Notes: generated from the letters alone by a model not told the origin. Numbered from the stretch's first letter, positions 7,855 to 16,880 are shown. The stretch: DNA of 64,000 nt from Shewanella salipaludis (GCF_012911865.1 NZ_JAAXYH010000002.1:248001-312000), one strand, 5' to 3'. A program made the numbers and translations.

Positions 7855-9252
7855 TCAGTGTGCCTGCTCCAGCGGCAGGAAGGCGTCAGCAAACATGTCA
7901 GGCTCATATCCGGCGGCAGCAAACAGATGCTCACGCGATTCATCGATGGCGGCGCGAAGACGCGTGCTGTCCACGCCCAGGACTTTGCCGTTCTGCTTGA
8001 CGATGCGCCCGCCGATCATGACGGTATCTATGTTGCTGCGCTCTGTCGCATGCACCACAGTGCCAAAAGCGTTGCCCGACGGGTAGAGGTTGATGTCGCC
8101 GGCGTTAATCAGAATAAGGTCGGCCTGTTTACCCGGTGTCAGGCTACCAATCTTGTCCTGCAGTCCTGCGCAGGCCGCGCCATCGACGGTTGCCGCTTTA
8201 AGCAGCTGCGCCGCCGGAAGTGTGGTCAGTGCATGGGAAGCATCGCAGCATTGCTGCCGGTGCATGCCCATCACCCGCTGCAGGTAAAAGGCCACGCGCA
8301 TTTCCATAAACATGTCAGTGCTGTAAGACGTTTCGTTGTCGACGCTGAGGCCGGGGTTGATGCCATGACGGTGCGCAGCCTGCATGGCAAACATCCCGTC
8401 TTCGATGCCGTAGTGCGCATCGGAGCGCGGGCAGACGTTCACCCGGACGCCCGCTTCCCGCAGGATCTTCCATCCCTCATCTGGCAGCGCCGTGCAGTGA
8501 TTGAAAATATTGTCCTGGCCGAGAAGGCCGTGCCGATGCAGCGATTCAAGTTCAGATGCCATCAGAGAACCAAAGAATTCGGTGACGATCGGCAGGCCCA
8601 ACCTGCGGGCCTCGGCCCACAGCTCTGGCTCCAGCTGAGCCATGACCGCAAGAGAAACAAGGCTGTCAGGGTTATCCTTGAAATACTTTTCCTGCAGGCG
8701 TTGCCAGTTACCCGGCCAGTGAGCCTTGTCCCATTCTCCGGATACCGGTGCGCCCGAGGCATGTATGGCGCGAATGCCCGTATCCAGCAGCGCCTCGACG
8801 GCAGCATCTGAATGCGCAGCGGAGCGGCTGTTATGGGAATTGTCGATGATGGTGGTGATACCCGCGTCCATAGCCCCCAGGGCAGTCAGCAGGTTACCGA
8901 TATAGATATCGGCAGGGCGATAGAATTTGGCGAAAGAGAAGTGCGTGGCGTTGCTGTAGTCGTCCAGACAGGTGGCATTGGGGTTGATGCGGCGCAGTTG
9001 TCCTTCCCATGCGTGGCGATGAGAATCCACCATCCCCGGCATGGCAATCATGTTAGTGGCATCAATGACATGGGCACCCTGTGCGTCCAGGTTCTGACCC
9101 ACGGCGGTAATGATTGAACCAGTGATAAGAATATCACCGCGTTCAATATTACCTACACTCTCATCCATGCTCAGTATCGTTGCGCCACGAATCAGGGTGA
9201 CATGGGAATTTACCTTCTGATTATTAACAATATTTCTTACGTAATCTGTCAT
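7855..9252 (-). CDS. Amidohydrolase-superfamily deaminase/hydrolase
   Basis: 465 residues. The metal-binding motif GMVDSHRHAWEGQ has His78 and His80, followed by later ligands in FNHCTALPDEG and SVDNETS. The C-terminal segment KIGSLTPGKQADLILI is standard for this fold. It groups with cytosine deaminase/chlorohydrolase-like enzymes that act on cyclic C-N bonds, but the exact substrate is unknown. It heads a probable operon with the YdcZ-type transporter and the SMP-30 protein. Its promoter region (9264-9361) is a diverged copy of the mdaB/lysR promoter at 10085-10186, so it is likely under the same LysR regulator. Confidence 0.85.
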   Translation of the reverse strand: MTDYVRNIVNNQKVNSHVTLIRGATILSMDESVGNIERGDILITGSIITAVGQNLDAQGAHVIDATNMIAMPGMVDSHRHAWEGQLRRINPNATCLDDYSNATHFSFAKFYRPADIYIGNLLTALGAMDAGITTIIDNSHNSRSAAHSDAAVEALLDTGIRAIHASGAPVSGEWDKAHWPGNWQRLQEKYFKDNPDSLVSLAVMAQLEPELWAEARRLGLPIVTEFFGSLMASELESLHRHGLLGQDNIFNHCTALPDEGWKILREAGVRVNVCPRSDAHYGIEDGMFAMQAAHRHGINPGLSVDNETSYSTDMFMEMRVAFYLQRVMGMHRQQCCDASHALTTLPAAQLLKAATVDGAACAGLQDKIGSLTPGKQADLILINAGDINLYPSGNAFGTVVHATERSNIDTVMIGGRIVKQNGKVLGVDSTRLRAAIDESREHLFAAAGYEPDMFADAFLPLEQAH

Positions 9253-9333
9253 TCCAACACCTCTTTCTTAACCAACAGCAAGAAAGATACGCCACTCTAT
9301 TAGAGTGAAAAAGACACTAAAAGCGTTTTTACT

Positions 9334-9350
9334 ATTCATAACTTTCGAAT
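9334..9350 (-). promoter_or_regulatory. Candidate LysR operator upstream of the amidohydrolase
   Basis: ATTC-N9-GAAT inverted repeat, 82 bases before the amidohydrolase start. It lies in a ~98-base block (9264-9361) that aligns to 10085-10186 at about 75% identity by eye, and the inverted repeat is kept in both. Downstream, 9362-9475 contains a G-rich run and no gene. Confidence 0.45.
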
Positions 9351-9475
9351 AATAAAATTAACTCGCACTTGTTGCCCGCTGGGGGGGGGCCCTGCGAGAC
9401 ACCAGAAACGTTGATGAACAGAAGATTTTCGAAGGAAATACAACAGCCCTAAAGAGGGCTTTCTTTTATAACGAC

Positions 9476-10057
9476 TTAAGAAAAGATAGTCATAAGATGA
9501 TCGCTGAAACGCTTGATTTCATTTTCTACATCCGGCGCTTTGACCACATCATTTGTGATAAAGGTGGTCAGTGCTTCCATCCCCAAAAACTGATTGGCTT
9601 TATGAAAATGTAGGTATACCCCGTCTACCCCCTGACCTTCAAAGAATTGTTCCGGATCATTAAATGCCTCTAAGGGTGCATTCCATGTAAGCGAGAGCAT
9701 GTATTTTTTATCTTGAAGAAGGCCGCCTGAACCATATTTTTTTGACGTATCAACGCGTGTGCGGCCATCACTTGCATACAGAGATCCATGACCCGCTGTA
9801 AACACCTCATCGATCCATTTTTTTACTGTCCATGGTTCACCCATCCACCATCCTGGCATCTGATAAATCAATACATCGCTGTTAAGGATTTTCGCTATCT
9901 CGCTCTGAGGATCAAAATCACTGTCAGCGTTCGTAACCGATACCGTGTGTCCAAGCTTGGTTAAAACCTCTCGTGCTGTGTTGACATAGAGCGTGTTTAA
10001 CTCTCCTTTGGCAAATTCAAAACTTTTGGCACCATTGATAATAAGAATGTTACTCAT
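9476..10057 (-). CDS. mdaB: NAD(P)H:quinone oxidoreductase, MdaB type
   Basis: 193 residues, the same length I recall for E. coli MdaB. The flavodoxin-like fold begins with ILIINGAKSF. The motifs VLIYQMPGWWMGEPWTVKKWIDEVFTAGHG and KKYMLSLTWNAPLEAF are family hallmarks for FAD and quinone binding. The enzyme performs two-electron reduction of quinones in the cytoplasm, avoiding semiquinone radicals. It is divergent from the LysR gene at 10216 across a 158-base gap holding the inverted-repeat operator, so activation by that regulator under quinone or electrophile stress is likely. Confidence 0.9.
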   Translation of the reverse strand: MSNILIINGAKSFEFAKGELNTLYVNTAREVLTKLGHTVSVTNADSDFDPQSEIAKILNSDVLIYQMPGWWMGEPWTVKKWIDEVFTAGHGSLYASDGRTRVDTSKKYGSGGLLQDKKYMLSLTWNAPLEAFNDPEQFFEGQGVDGVYLHFHKANQFLGMEALTTFITNDVVKAPDVENEIKRFSDHLMTIFS

Positions 10058-10159
10058 AAAATTACTTCCTCTAACTGAACCATTGTTTCTTGCTTAATCG
10101 ACAGCAAAAACGATACACCACTCGATTAGCGTGAAAAAGATGCTTAAAGTGTTTTCATA

Positions 10160-10176
10160 ATTCATAATCTACGAAT
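10160..10176. promoter_or_regulatory. Candidate LysR operator between mdaB and lysR
   Basis: ATTC-N9-GAAT inverted repeat, 40 bases upstream of the LysR start and 103 bases upstream of mdaB, conserved at 9334-9350. Position and symmetry fit a LysR-type T-N11-A site. Regulator identity is inferred from divergent placement. Confidence 0.5.
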
Positions 10177-10215
10177 AATGATGTTAAGCAGATTTATCGA
10201 CTGGGAAGAAGGACT

Positions 10216-11100
10216 ATGGATCGTATTCAGGCTATGCAAATCTTTATGCGAGTCGCAGAAGCAGGAAGTTTTGTGCGCGCGGCGGAAACGCTTTCACTGC
10301 CGTCATCGACGGTAACCAGCACCATTAAAAGCCTTGAAAAATACCTGAAGGTGCGCCTGCTGAACAGGACCACCCGGCGGGTAAGCCTTACCCCAGAGGG
10401 ACTACAGTATCTTGAGCAATGCCGAGAAATACTCTCCCTCATCGAGCATGCAGAATCCAGTCTGACAGATTCTGTCATGCGGCCACAGGGGCGTTTGCGG
10501 GTTGACATGCCTAGCGGGATCGCTCATTTCATCGTCATGCCAAACCTGAAAGACTTTTGCCAACGTTACCCAGATATCTATTTGATGATTGGCGTGAATG
10601 ATCGACAGATTGATCTCGTTCAGGAGGGCGTGGACTGTGTGATTCGATCAGGGGAGCTGAATAACTCCACCCTTGTTGCCCGACCACTGGGCCGGTTTCG
10701 TTGGGCAACCTGTGCATCGCCTGACTACCTCAGGGAATATGGTGTTCCGCAGTCACCTGAAGAATTGACTCAGCACAAGGCGATCCACTATTTTTCAAGC
10801 CAAACAAAGCGTGCGAACGAAATGCACTTTGTCCGCGGTTCCGAAACATTCTCGGTTCCTGTAAGTGGAGAAGTTGCCGTTAATGAAACAGGGCTCTACA
10901 TCAAAATGTGTCTGGAAGGTTTCGGATTGGTGCAGCTTACTGAGCATATTGTGTCAGAGCACCTGCGAGAAGGAAGGTTAATCGAGGTTCTGGCTGATTG
11001 GCAGCCGCCGTCAGTGCCGGTAACTTTGCTTTATCCGCATCAGCGCTTCCTTTCTCCTGCCGTGCGCGCGTTTGCTGACTGGATCTCTGAGATTATCTAA
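10216..11100 (+). CDS. LysR-family transcriptional regulator
   Basis: 294 residues. The helix-turn-helix at the N-terminus reads MQIFMRVAEAGSFVRAAETLSLPSS (written here only to position 31), with RTTRRVSLTPEG in the wing, then a LysR substrate-binding domain. It is close in style to regulators paired with quinone reductases in enterobacteria. An AAGAAGGA sequence precedes the ATG at good spacing. Divergent from mdaB; probable targets are mdaB and, through the duplicated operator, the amidohydrolase operon at 9252-6399. Confidence 0.9.
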   Translation: MDRIQAMQIFMRVAEAGSFVRAAETLSLPSSTVTSTIKSLEKYLKVRLLNRTTRRVSLTPEGLQYLEQCREILSLIEHAESSLTDSVMRPQGRLRVDMPSGIAHFIVMPNLKDFCQRYPDIYLMIGVNDRQIDLVQEGVDCVIRSGELNNSTLVARPLGRFRWATCASPDYLREYGVPQSPEELTQHKAIHYFSSQTKRANEMHFVRGSETFSVPVSGEVAVNETGLYIKMCLEGFGLVQLTEHIVSEHLREGRLIEVLADWQPPSVPVTLLYPHQRFLSPAVRAFADWISEII

Positions 11101-11506
11101 AAATATACTCCTGTGCTGTGAATGTCCGCTTCTCGCTGTGAGTTCAATTCAGATAAACCCACGGGCAATGATCTCCTAACCTGGGATCATTGTCTTGGAT
11201 GATGGCACGCCACTGAACTACTGAATGGTGGCATAGACCCTATTCGATCCCTGCTCCGGGCATCATCTTCTGCCTAGTACAGCACCTGTCTGTGAAGGAT
11301 GTCTGTCAGAAGCAGCGTAAAAAGTTGATGCGGCGGCTTCATTGATTGTGTTCAACCAGCAGATATGCAGGCCAACCTATGAGAGATGGCCTTGCGATGG
11401 TTTTAGGCATTAATCATCCTCAAACTCAAATTTCCATAACTTGAAATTTTTTGAATTATTGGACGTTACCGCTGAAACCGGCTAGCCACTGCTGTGCCTG
11501 ACACTC
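11101..11506. other. 406-base gap without a gene
   Basis: No open frame with recognisable content is seen. An 8-bp hairpin (CAATGATC with GATCATTG, 11166-11192) lies 65 bases after the LysR stop but has no T run. The remainder looks like decayed island DNA between the mdaB/lysR pair and the acetyltransferase. Confidence 0.6.
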
Positions 11507-12049
11507 TTATGGCCGGGAGAGGTGATACTCGTAGAATGCGACTTGACTATCTATAGCTGACGGCTCGGTGGCTGACGGCTCAACGGCTGGCCGCTCAACA
11601 AACCCCAGTTTACGCAACAAGTTGGAGGAAGCCTGATTCGTTTTATCGACACCGCCGATCAACTTGCTCCACTCTTGCGCTTGCATCGCCAGTGCTATTA
11701 GCCCCCTTATCAGCTCGCTGGCTAAACCTTGGCCCCAATAGGCTTCACCCAGGAGGTAACCTATGTGGGCATCATGCTCATCTTCAATGTAGACGAATAA
11801 GAAACCAAGAATGGAGCCGCTGTCCTTATCTTGGACGGCAAATAAACGGCTCTCGGACAGCATGAGTTCAAGCCAGCGCTCGGCATCGGCAAGCGACGCG
11901 ATACCCTGAAAATATGGCGGCAGGTTTTCGACCACGGCAGGCGTCAGCAGCTCAGTCACCCGCTGCAGAAGTGCATTAAGCTCAAAGGGTTCCGCATCGC
12001 GGGCGATTTCCAACACCCTTAATCTCGCTGTTTGATACCTTGAAAGCAT
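11507..12049 (-). CDS. GNAT-family N-acetyltransferase
   Basis: 180 residues. The acetyl-CoA-binding core is visible as GSILGFLFVYIEDEHDAHIG followed by YLLGEAYWGQGLASELIRGL, the RimJ/RimL-like pattern, and the end NQASSNLLRKLGFVE is typical. Start at ATG 12049 (MLSRYQTARL) because GGTGGG precedes it and the family starts near there; a longer in-frame version is possible. Near the C-terminus a short repeated stretch AVEPSATEPSA looks like a small in-frame expansion. Substrate unknown; it could be a small molecule or a protein N-terminus. Confidence 0.8.
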   Translation of the reverse strand: MLSRYQTARLRVLEIARDAEPFELNALLQRVTELLTPAVVENLPPYFQGIASLADAERWLELMLSESRLFAVQDKDSGSILGFLFVYIEDEHDAHIGYLLGEAYWGQGLASELIRGLIALAMQAQEWSKLIGGVDKTNQASSNLLRKLGFVERPAVEPSATEPSAIDSQVAFYEYHLSRP

Positions 12050-12157
12050 GTTTACCCACCCACTCCGACAAAAATCCCGACACGCCATCATCTGCCATCC
12101 GGCACCCGGCCCAAGACGGCAGATTATGACGGTAGATTATGACGGTTTAGTCACGGG

Positions 12158-12502
12158 TTAGAAAGCGCGGCCATCGACAAAGTCCCGCTTGATCGAAGAC
12201 AGGTCGATATCCTGAAGACACCTGACGTTAATTGCCGCCATCTCGACCCCGTTATTCGTTCCAAATCCAAATGGCGCGCTACCACATGTGGAACAGAAAT
12301 GGTGCTTTATTTCGTGTTTATTGAAGGTATAGGTAGACAATGAATTGTCTTCCGCTTTGACAGAAACATCGGCTCGGGGGACAAACCACAATAGATAGCC
12401 TTTGCTGCTGCAGTGAGAACAATTGCACTCCAGCACCGACTCAAAGTCTCCCTCTACTTCAAAGCTAATTTTTCCGCAATGACAACGTCCTGTATGGCTC
12501 AT
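12158..12502 (-). CDS. GFA-family (glutathione-dependent formaldehyde-activating-like) protein
   Basis: 114 residues. Zinc-binding cysteines are seen in GRCHCGKISFEVEG, ECNCSHCSSKGYL and HFCSTCGSAPFG, the pattern of the GFA/DUF636 fold. Most members have no proven enzymatic role, so catalysis of formaldehyde-glutathione adduct formation should not be assumed. Start at ATG 12502, where GGAG lies 5 bases upstream; an in-frame GTG two codons earlier is less likely. Confidence 0.85.
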   Translation of the reverse strand: MSHTGRCHCGKISFEVEGDFESVLECNCSHCSSKGYLLWFVPRADVSVKAEDNSLSTYTFNKHEIKHHFCSTCGSAPFGFGTNNGVEMAAINVRCLQDIDLSSIKRDFVDGRAF

Positions 12503-12617
12503 ATTCACTCCTCATCCGCTCATCTTTCGTCTTGGTACGCCTGGCTTTATGGTACGCATGATTTTATGGTACGCCTGCGCTTTTACTTCATAAAAACAGC
12601 AGAAATGAGCATAGCTA

Positions 12618-12637
12618 GTTGATTGTATTTTATCAAC
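12618..12637 (-). promoter_or_regulatory. Inverted repeat upstream of the GFA gene
   Basis: GTTGAT-N8-ATCAAC (7-bp arms if flanking A and T are counted), 116 bases upstream of the GFA start. A regulator-binding site is plausible; the half-sites equal those upstream of the first lysR, with a different spacer. No other feature is seen in 12503-12764 apart from a 6-8-bp hairpin at 12690-12711. Confidence 0.3.
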
Positions 12638-12764
12638 TTACCAAATTCAGAGCGGATCCCCCCTAACAGCGCTGGTTTCAAGCTTAAGCAGCCTCACTCG
12701 CCAGCGAGGCTTCGTATCGCAAAGCTACAGCAAGTACACAGATCCCTGGGACCGGCGTTCACGC

Positions 12765-13670
12765 CTAGCCCTTGCCTTGGGTGCGGTTGCGGTTGGGCCT
12801 GGCGTTCTTCTCTATGAAGGCGATGATCATCTGCGCCACGTCCTTGCCGGTGGCGGTTTCTATGCCCTGCAGCCCGGGGGAGGAGTTGACTTCCATCACC
12901 ACAGGGCCCGTGTTTGAGCGCAGCAAGTCGACGCCACACATGTTGAGCCCCATGATGTTGGCCGCCGCCACGGCGGTGGCCCGCTCCACCGGGGTCAACT
13001 TGACTATCTCGGCCGTGCCGCCGCGGTGCAGGTTGGATCTGAACTCACCTTTCTGGGCCTGACGTTTCATGGCCGCCACCACCCTGTCCCCCACCACCAG
13101 GCAACGTATGTCGGCGCCGCCGGCTTCTTTTATGTATTGCTGCACCAGAATGTTGGCATTGAGCCCCATGAAAGCCTCGATCACGCTCTCGGCCGCCTTG
13201 ATGGTTTCCCCCAGCACCACCCCTATCCCCTGGGTGCCTTCCAGCAGCTTGATCACCACAGGCGCGCCGCCCACAGTGTCTATCAGTTCGCGGATATTAT
13301 CCGGGCGATTGGCGAAACCGGTTCGCGGCAAGCCTATGCCCTTGCGCGACAGCAACTGCAGGGAGCGCAGCTTATCCCGGGAGCGGCTGATGGCCACGGA
13401 TTCGTTGATGCTGTAAGTGCCCATCATCTCGAACTGGCGCACCACGGCCGTGCCGTAGAAAGTGACAGAGGCGCCTATGCGCGGGATCACGGCATCGTAG
13501 CGCTCCAGGTCCCTGCCCTTATAACGCAACGCCGGGTGGCTGCTGGCGATGTCTATGTCACAGTGCAGGGTATTGATAACCTCTATCTCGTGTCCCCGTT
13601 CCTTACCCGCCTGCAGGAGGCGCGAGGTGGAATAGAGGTTTTTGTTGCGGGAAAGAATAGCAATCTTCAT
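12765..13670 (-). CDS. rimK: RimK-type ATP-grasp glutamate ligase (paralog 1)
   Basis: 301 residues, the RimK length. ATP-grasp motifs are seen: [17 protein letters not shown] (nucleotide lysine), [41 protein letters not shown], and the Mg-binding [15 protein letters not shown]. RimK adds glutamates to the C-terminus of ribosomal protein S6. A second RimK with closely similar sequence is encoded at 36909-37814. This copy is the last gene of a unit with MgtE and MscS-like genes (48 bases after mgtE) and ends with a basic tail (NRNRTQGKG). Whether S6 is its substrate, or a different acceptor, is open. Confidence 0.9.
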   Translation of the reverse strand: MKIAILSRNKNLYSTSRLLQAGKERGHEIEVINTLHCDIDIASSHPALRYKGRDLERYDAVIPRIGASVTFYGTAVVRQFEMMGTYSINESVAISRSRDKLRSLQLLSRKGIGLPRTGFANRPDNIRELIDTVGGAPVVIKLLEGTQGIGVVLGETIKAAESVIEAFMGLNANILVQQYIKEAGGADIRCLVVGDRVVAAMKRQAQKGEFRSNLHRGGTAEIVKLTPVERATAVAAANIMGLNMCGVDLLRSNTGPVVMEVNSSPGLQGIETATGKDVAQMIIAFIEKNARPNRNRTQGKG

Positions 13671-13717
13671 CTTGTTAATCCTGGTTGATGGGCCTGGGCC
13701 TGCTATGCCTCAGGCCA

Positions 13718-15049
13718 CTAGCCGCGCGGCAACATGTCGGACAATAACAAGGCGATACCAAGGAACGACAGAAAACCGGCGATATCTGTAATAGTAGTCA
13801 AGACTATGGATGATGACTGCGCCGGATCCAGGCCAAACTTCTTCAGCATGATGGGCACTATGGCGCCGGCGCTGCAGGCGATGGCCAGGGACAGCACCAT
13901 GGCGATGGCGATCACCAACGCCAGGCCGAAGGAATGGCTCCAGAAATAGACGGCTATCGAGCAGGTGACGGCGATGGCGAGTCCATTCAACAGCCCGGCA
14001 AACAACTCCTTGAGCAAGACCCTGAGCCAGTGGCGGGTGCTGATCTCCCTCAGGGTAAGGCCACGCATGGTGACCGCCAGGGCCTGGGCACCGGCATTGC
14101 CCGACTGCCCCGCCGCCACCGGCAGCAATATGGCCAGGGCGGTGATTTGCGAGATGAGTCCTTCGAAGGAGCCGACGACAGCGGCGGCGAAGGCGGTCAG
14201 GAGGTTGATCTGTAACCAGGGCTGGCGCTTGCGCACCGCAAACCAACTGCTGGACAGGGCCCGTTCCTCCTTGCTGGCACCCACCATGGTTTGCATGTCA
14301 CTGGTCAGATCTTCCTTGGTGCTTTGATAGACATCGAAGAAATGTATCACGCCCAGGATCTGCTCATGGAGATCCAGCACAGGAATGGCGCTGCATCTAT
14401 GGCCTTCGAACACTTCTATCACCCGCTCCTTGCTGTCGAGTGCGTTCAGCACCGCCTTGAGCGGTTCGGCGATGACCCCCAGCTGCTCGCCGGCATCGGC
14501 GGCGAGCAGCTGCGCCAGGCCTATCTCCCCCACCAGCGCCAGGTTGCTGTCTTGCACATAGATGACCTCCTGGCCCGGCAATTTACGCTGCCTGAGCTGC
14601 CTGAGGGCATCGGCGACGCTCAGTTCATCGTAGAAGACATTGACCCTGGTGGTCATCAGCCGCGCCGCGGTGTCCTCCGGGTAACCGAGCAGCTCGGTAA
14701 ATTCCTGGGCCAATCCCGGCTCGGATTGGGCCAGCCGGGCCATCAGGGCGGTTCGGGTGTCCATGGGCAAACGGCTGAGCAAGGCGATGGCGATATGGGT
14801 ATCGAGCCGGGTGATGAGGGTCAGGGCGAAATCGAGCGGGAAATGCACGAAGATGCTGTCCGCCGTCCCCGCAGGCAGGAAGCGCCACAGGGCCATGACC
14901 ACCCCGGGCGCCTGGCTCTGCAACAATTCGGCTCCTTCGATGGCCGGAATGCGCGCCAGGTGCCGGGCGCTCCTGGCGGGGTAGCGGGTGAAGAAATCCT
15001 GGTTCAGGCTGAGTGAGGTTTCAGCCAGCTGTTGTTGTTCGAGTGACAT
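13718..15049 (-). CDS. mgtE: MgtE-family magnesium transporter
   Basis: 443 residues. The order is MgtE N-terminal superhelical domain (about 1-125), paired CBS domains (about 130-250) and a C-terminal membrane domain with five helices (about 280-443), which includes LPVAAGQSGNAGAQALAVTMRG, shown here as LPVAAGQSGNAGAQ. This is a Mg2+-gated channel-like transporter of the inner membrane. Start at ATG 15049 because GAGG precedes it at 5 bases; an upstream in-frame GTG is unsupported. It lies 59 bases after a soluble MgtE-like gene, an unusual pairing. Confidence 0.9.
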   Translation of the reverse strand: MSLEQQQLAETSLSLNQDFFTRYPARSARHLARIPAIEGAELLQSQAPGVVMALWRFLPAGTADSIFVHFPLDFALTLITRLDTHIAIALLSRLPMDTRTALMARLAQSEPGLAQEFTELLGYPEDTAARLMTTRVNVFYDELSVADALRQLRQRKLPGQEVIYVQDSNLALVGEIGLAQLLAADAGEQLGVIAEPLKAVLNALDSKERVIEVFEGHRCSAIPVLDLHEQILGVIHFFDVYQSTKEDLTSDMQTMVGASKEERALSSSWFAVRKRQPWLQINLLTAFAAAVVGSFEGLISQITALAILLPVAAGQSGNAGAQALAVTMRGLTLREISTRHWLRVLLKELFAGLLNGLAIAVTCSIAVYFWSHSFGLALVIAIAMVLSLAIACSAGAIVPIMLKKFGLDPAQSSSIVLTTITDIAGFLSFLGIALLLSDMLPRG

Positions 15050-15107
15050 ACACGCCTCGGCATTCGCTATCTGTGCTGCCACCCGGGGTGACAGGGTGAG
15101 ACTCGCC

Positions 15108-15938
15108 TCAGTTGAGCGACTCCCGTGTCTTGGATGATGAAAACAGCTCGGCCAGGGATACCAGGGTATCGCCGTACAGCTCGAGTAATTCGGCCGGGAT
15201 GGCGTCGGCCCGGGTGTCGGCCCGCTGTTGGCGGCGGACCAGGTTACGCAAATGATGGTGATGCAAGACGCCGATAAACTCCTGCCTGCGGTTGATCACC
15301 GCCACTGTGTCCTGGCCTTGCCAGATATCCAGCGCCAGGGCGGTCTGCAGTTCGGTCGCGGCGTTGAGTCTGGGGCCCGGCTTGGACATGATGCCGGCGA
15401 TGAGGGTCATCGGCGGATGGCGGAACAAGTCGCCTATGCCGACCCTGCCCTCCAGTCGCCTGGAGGCATTGACCAGATACAGCCACTGGAGGTAGGCGTA
15501 GTTGCGCCGCTTCAGCCGCAGCAGGGCCTCGGCTATGCTCATCTTGCTGTCGAGCATCAGCACGTCGGTTTCCACCAGGGCACCCACTGTATATTCAGGG
15601 TAATTGAGCAGCATCTTGCAGAGGGCCTGCTTGCCCTGGGGCAAGAATGGCAGCAGATGCCGCCTGGCATCCCCGGGCAAATACCTGAAGATAGCGGCCA
15701 CATCTGTCAAGCTAAGCTCTTGTATCAGTTTGCTGTTTTGTCCATCTGTCAGTAGCGGCAGAATTTTTGCCGCAAAATCGGGCAGCATGGCTTGCAGCAC
15801 TCTGGCCGCAACCCCGGTCGGGGCCTGTTGCAACAGCAAGCCCCCTTGCCCTGCGGGCAACAGCTCCAGTTGACGGGCGGCGGCCTGGGGTTCGATCGTC
15901 ATATAATGAATGCTGAGCCTAAGATTGGCAGAGTTCAT
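15108..15938 (-). CDS. MgtE-like cytosolic protein lacking the membrane domain
   Basis: 276 residues resembling only the cytosolic half of MgtE: an N-terminal helical superdomain (LELLPAGQGGLLLQQAPTG, YLPGDARRHLLPFLPQG) and a CBS pair (about 130-250; VGALVETDVLMLDSKMSIAEAL). No hydrophobic membrane segment is present. The C-terminal tail (VRRQQRADTRADAIPAELL) is unlike MgtE. GGGAGG precedes the ATG. Placed just before the full mgtE, it could be a Mg2+-sensing accessory subunit or a degenerate duplicate; the intact frame and good ribosome site favour a working gene. The function is inference. Confidence 0.7.
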   Translation of the reverse strand: MNSANLRLSIHYMTIEPQAAARQLELLPAGQGGLLLQQAPTGVAARVLQAMLPDFAAKILPLLTDGQNSKLIQELSLTDVAAIFRYLPGDARRHLLPFLPQGKQALCKMLLNYPEYTVGALVETDVLMLDSKMSIAEALLRLKRRNYAYLQWLYLVNASRRLEGRVGIGDLFRHPPMTLIAGIMSKPGPRLNAATELQTALALDIWQGQDTVAVINRRQEFIGVLHHHHLRNLVRRQQRADTRADAIPAELLELYGDTLVSLAELFSSSKTRESLN

Positions 15939-16034
15939 CTTGCCTCCCGTGCGGCGGCTCCAGCGCCGTCCCCAAGCCCGCAAAGACCTCGCCCACAAAG
16001 GTCATGGCCAGGAGCGGACCACATGGCGGCGCCA

Positions 16035-16880
16035 CTATTGAGTCTCCTCGTCAGCCACTATGCTGGCCTGGGCCTCCAGGCACAGCTTGGCCGGCACCAC
16101 TGCCCGTCCCTGGCTGGTATCCAGGATCAACATGGTGGCGGAGATCTCGACCAACTCGCCGCGGATGCCGGCGATGGCGATGCATTCCCCCAGACGAAAA
16201 TGTTTCCTGGCCTGCTTGGCACCCACCAGGTTCTTCACCAGTTCGGCGCAGCCTAAACCATAGGCCAGGGCGATGCCGGCGCTCAGGGCCGACAGCAGCA
16301 CCAACACCAGGGTAGTGAAAAACTGGATGTTGATCCCCAGCTGTTCTATGCCTATCACTATGGCGATGGACACTATGACTATCTTAATGACGGTGCCGAT
16401 ACGATAAGTCTGTCTGAATCCGCTGGGCCCGGCGTTTGCCATCGCCATGGTCCCGGCCATGCTGCCGATGAAATAGCCACTGATGATGATGATCCCCGCC
16501 GCCAACAAACGGGGTACATAACCGAGTAGCAGCTGCAGCCAGGTCGCGATGAAATCCATTCCCAGGCTCGAGGTTGCCGCCGCAAAGAAAAACAGCATCA
16601 CCACCCAAAACACGCTTTTCCCCATGATCCGAATTTGCCTTGGTTTGATGTCCAGGGTCTTCGCCGGGATGAGCTTGGTCAGTAAGCCATCGAGGAACTT
16701 ACGCAACAACAGCAGCAGGGAAGTCGTCAGCCTGGAGAGCCCCCAGGCGATGAGCCAGCCCAACAGCAGCAAGAACAAGGCACCGACGACTTGCGGCACA
16801 TAGGCGACAAGGTAGCCGAGCAGTTGTTCATAACTGACGGCCAGGGCGTTATGCCATCCGCCCGCTGCGGCTTCACTCAT
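16035..16880 (-). CDS. Small MscS-like mechanosensitive channel
   Basis: 281 residues. About five hydrophobic segments (roughly 27-50, 84-103, 115-140, 160-180, 190-212) precede a short MscS-type beta domain, where LGECIAIAGIRGELVEISAT and RAVVPAK resemble the family's G-x-I-x-G-x-x-G pattern. It lacks the large C-terminal domain of E. coli MscS. AGGGG precedes the ATG at 7 bases. First gene of the unit MscS-like, MgtE-like, MgtE, RimK; the association suggests ion or osmotic homeostasis. Gating by tension is known for the family but not shown here. Confidence 0.75.
   Translation of the reverse strand: MSEAAAGGWHNALAVSYEQLLGYLVAYVPQVVGALFLLLLGWLIAWGLSRLTTSLLLLLRKFLDGLLTKLIPAKTLDIKPRQIRIMGKSVFWVVMLFFFAAATSSLGMDFIATWLQLLLGYVPRLLAAGIIIISGYFIGSMAGTMAMANAGPSGFRQTYRIGTVIKIVIVSIAIVIGIEQLGINIQFFTTLVLVLLSALSAGIALAYGLGCAELVKNLVGAKQARKHFRLGECIAIAGIRGELVEISATMLILDTSQGRAVVPAKLCLEAQASIVADEETQ

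Noticed and set aside
11166-11192. Terminator after the second lysR
   Set aside because: 8-bp hairpin but no T run on either strand.
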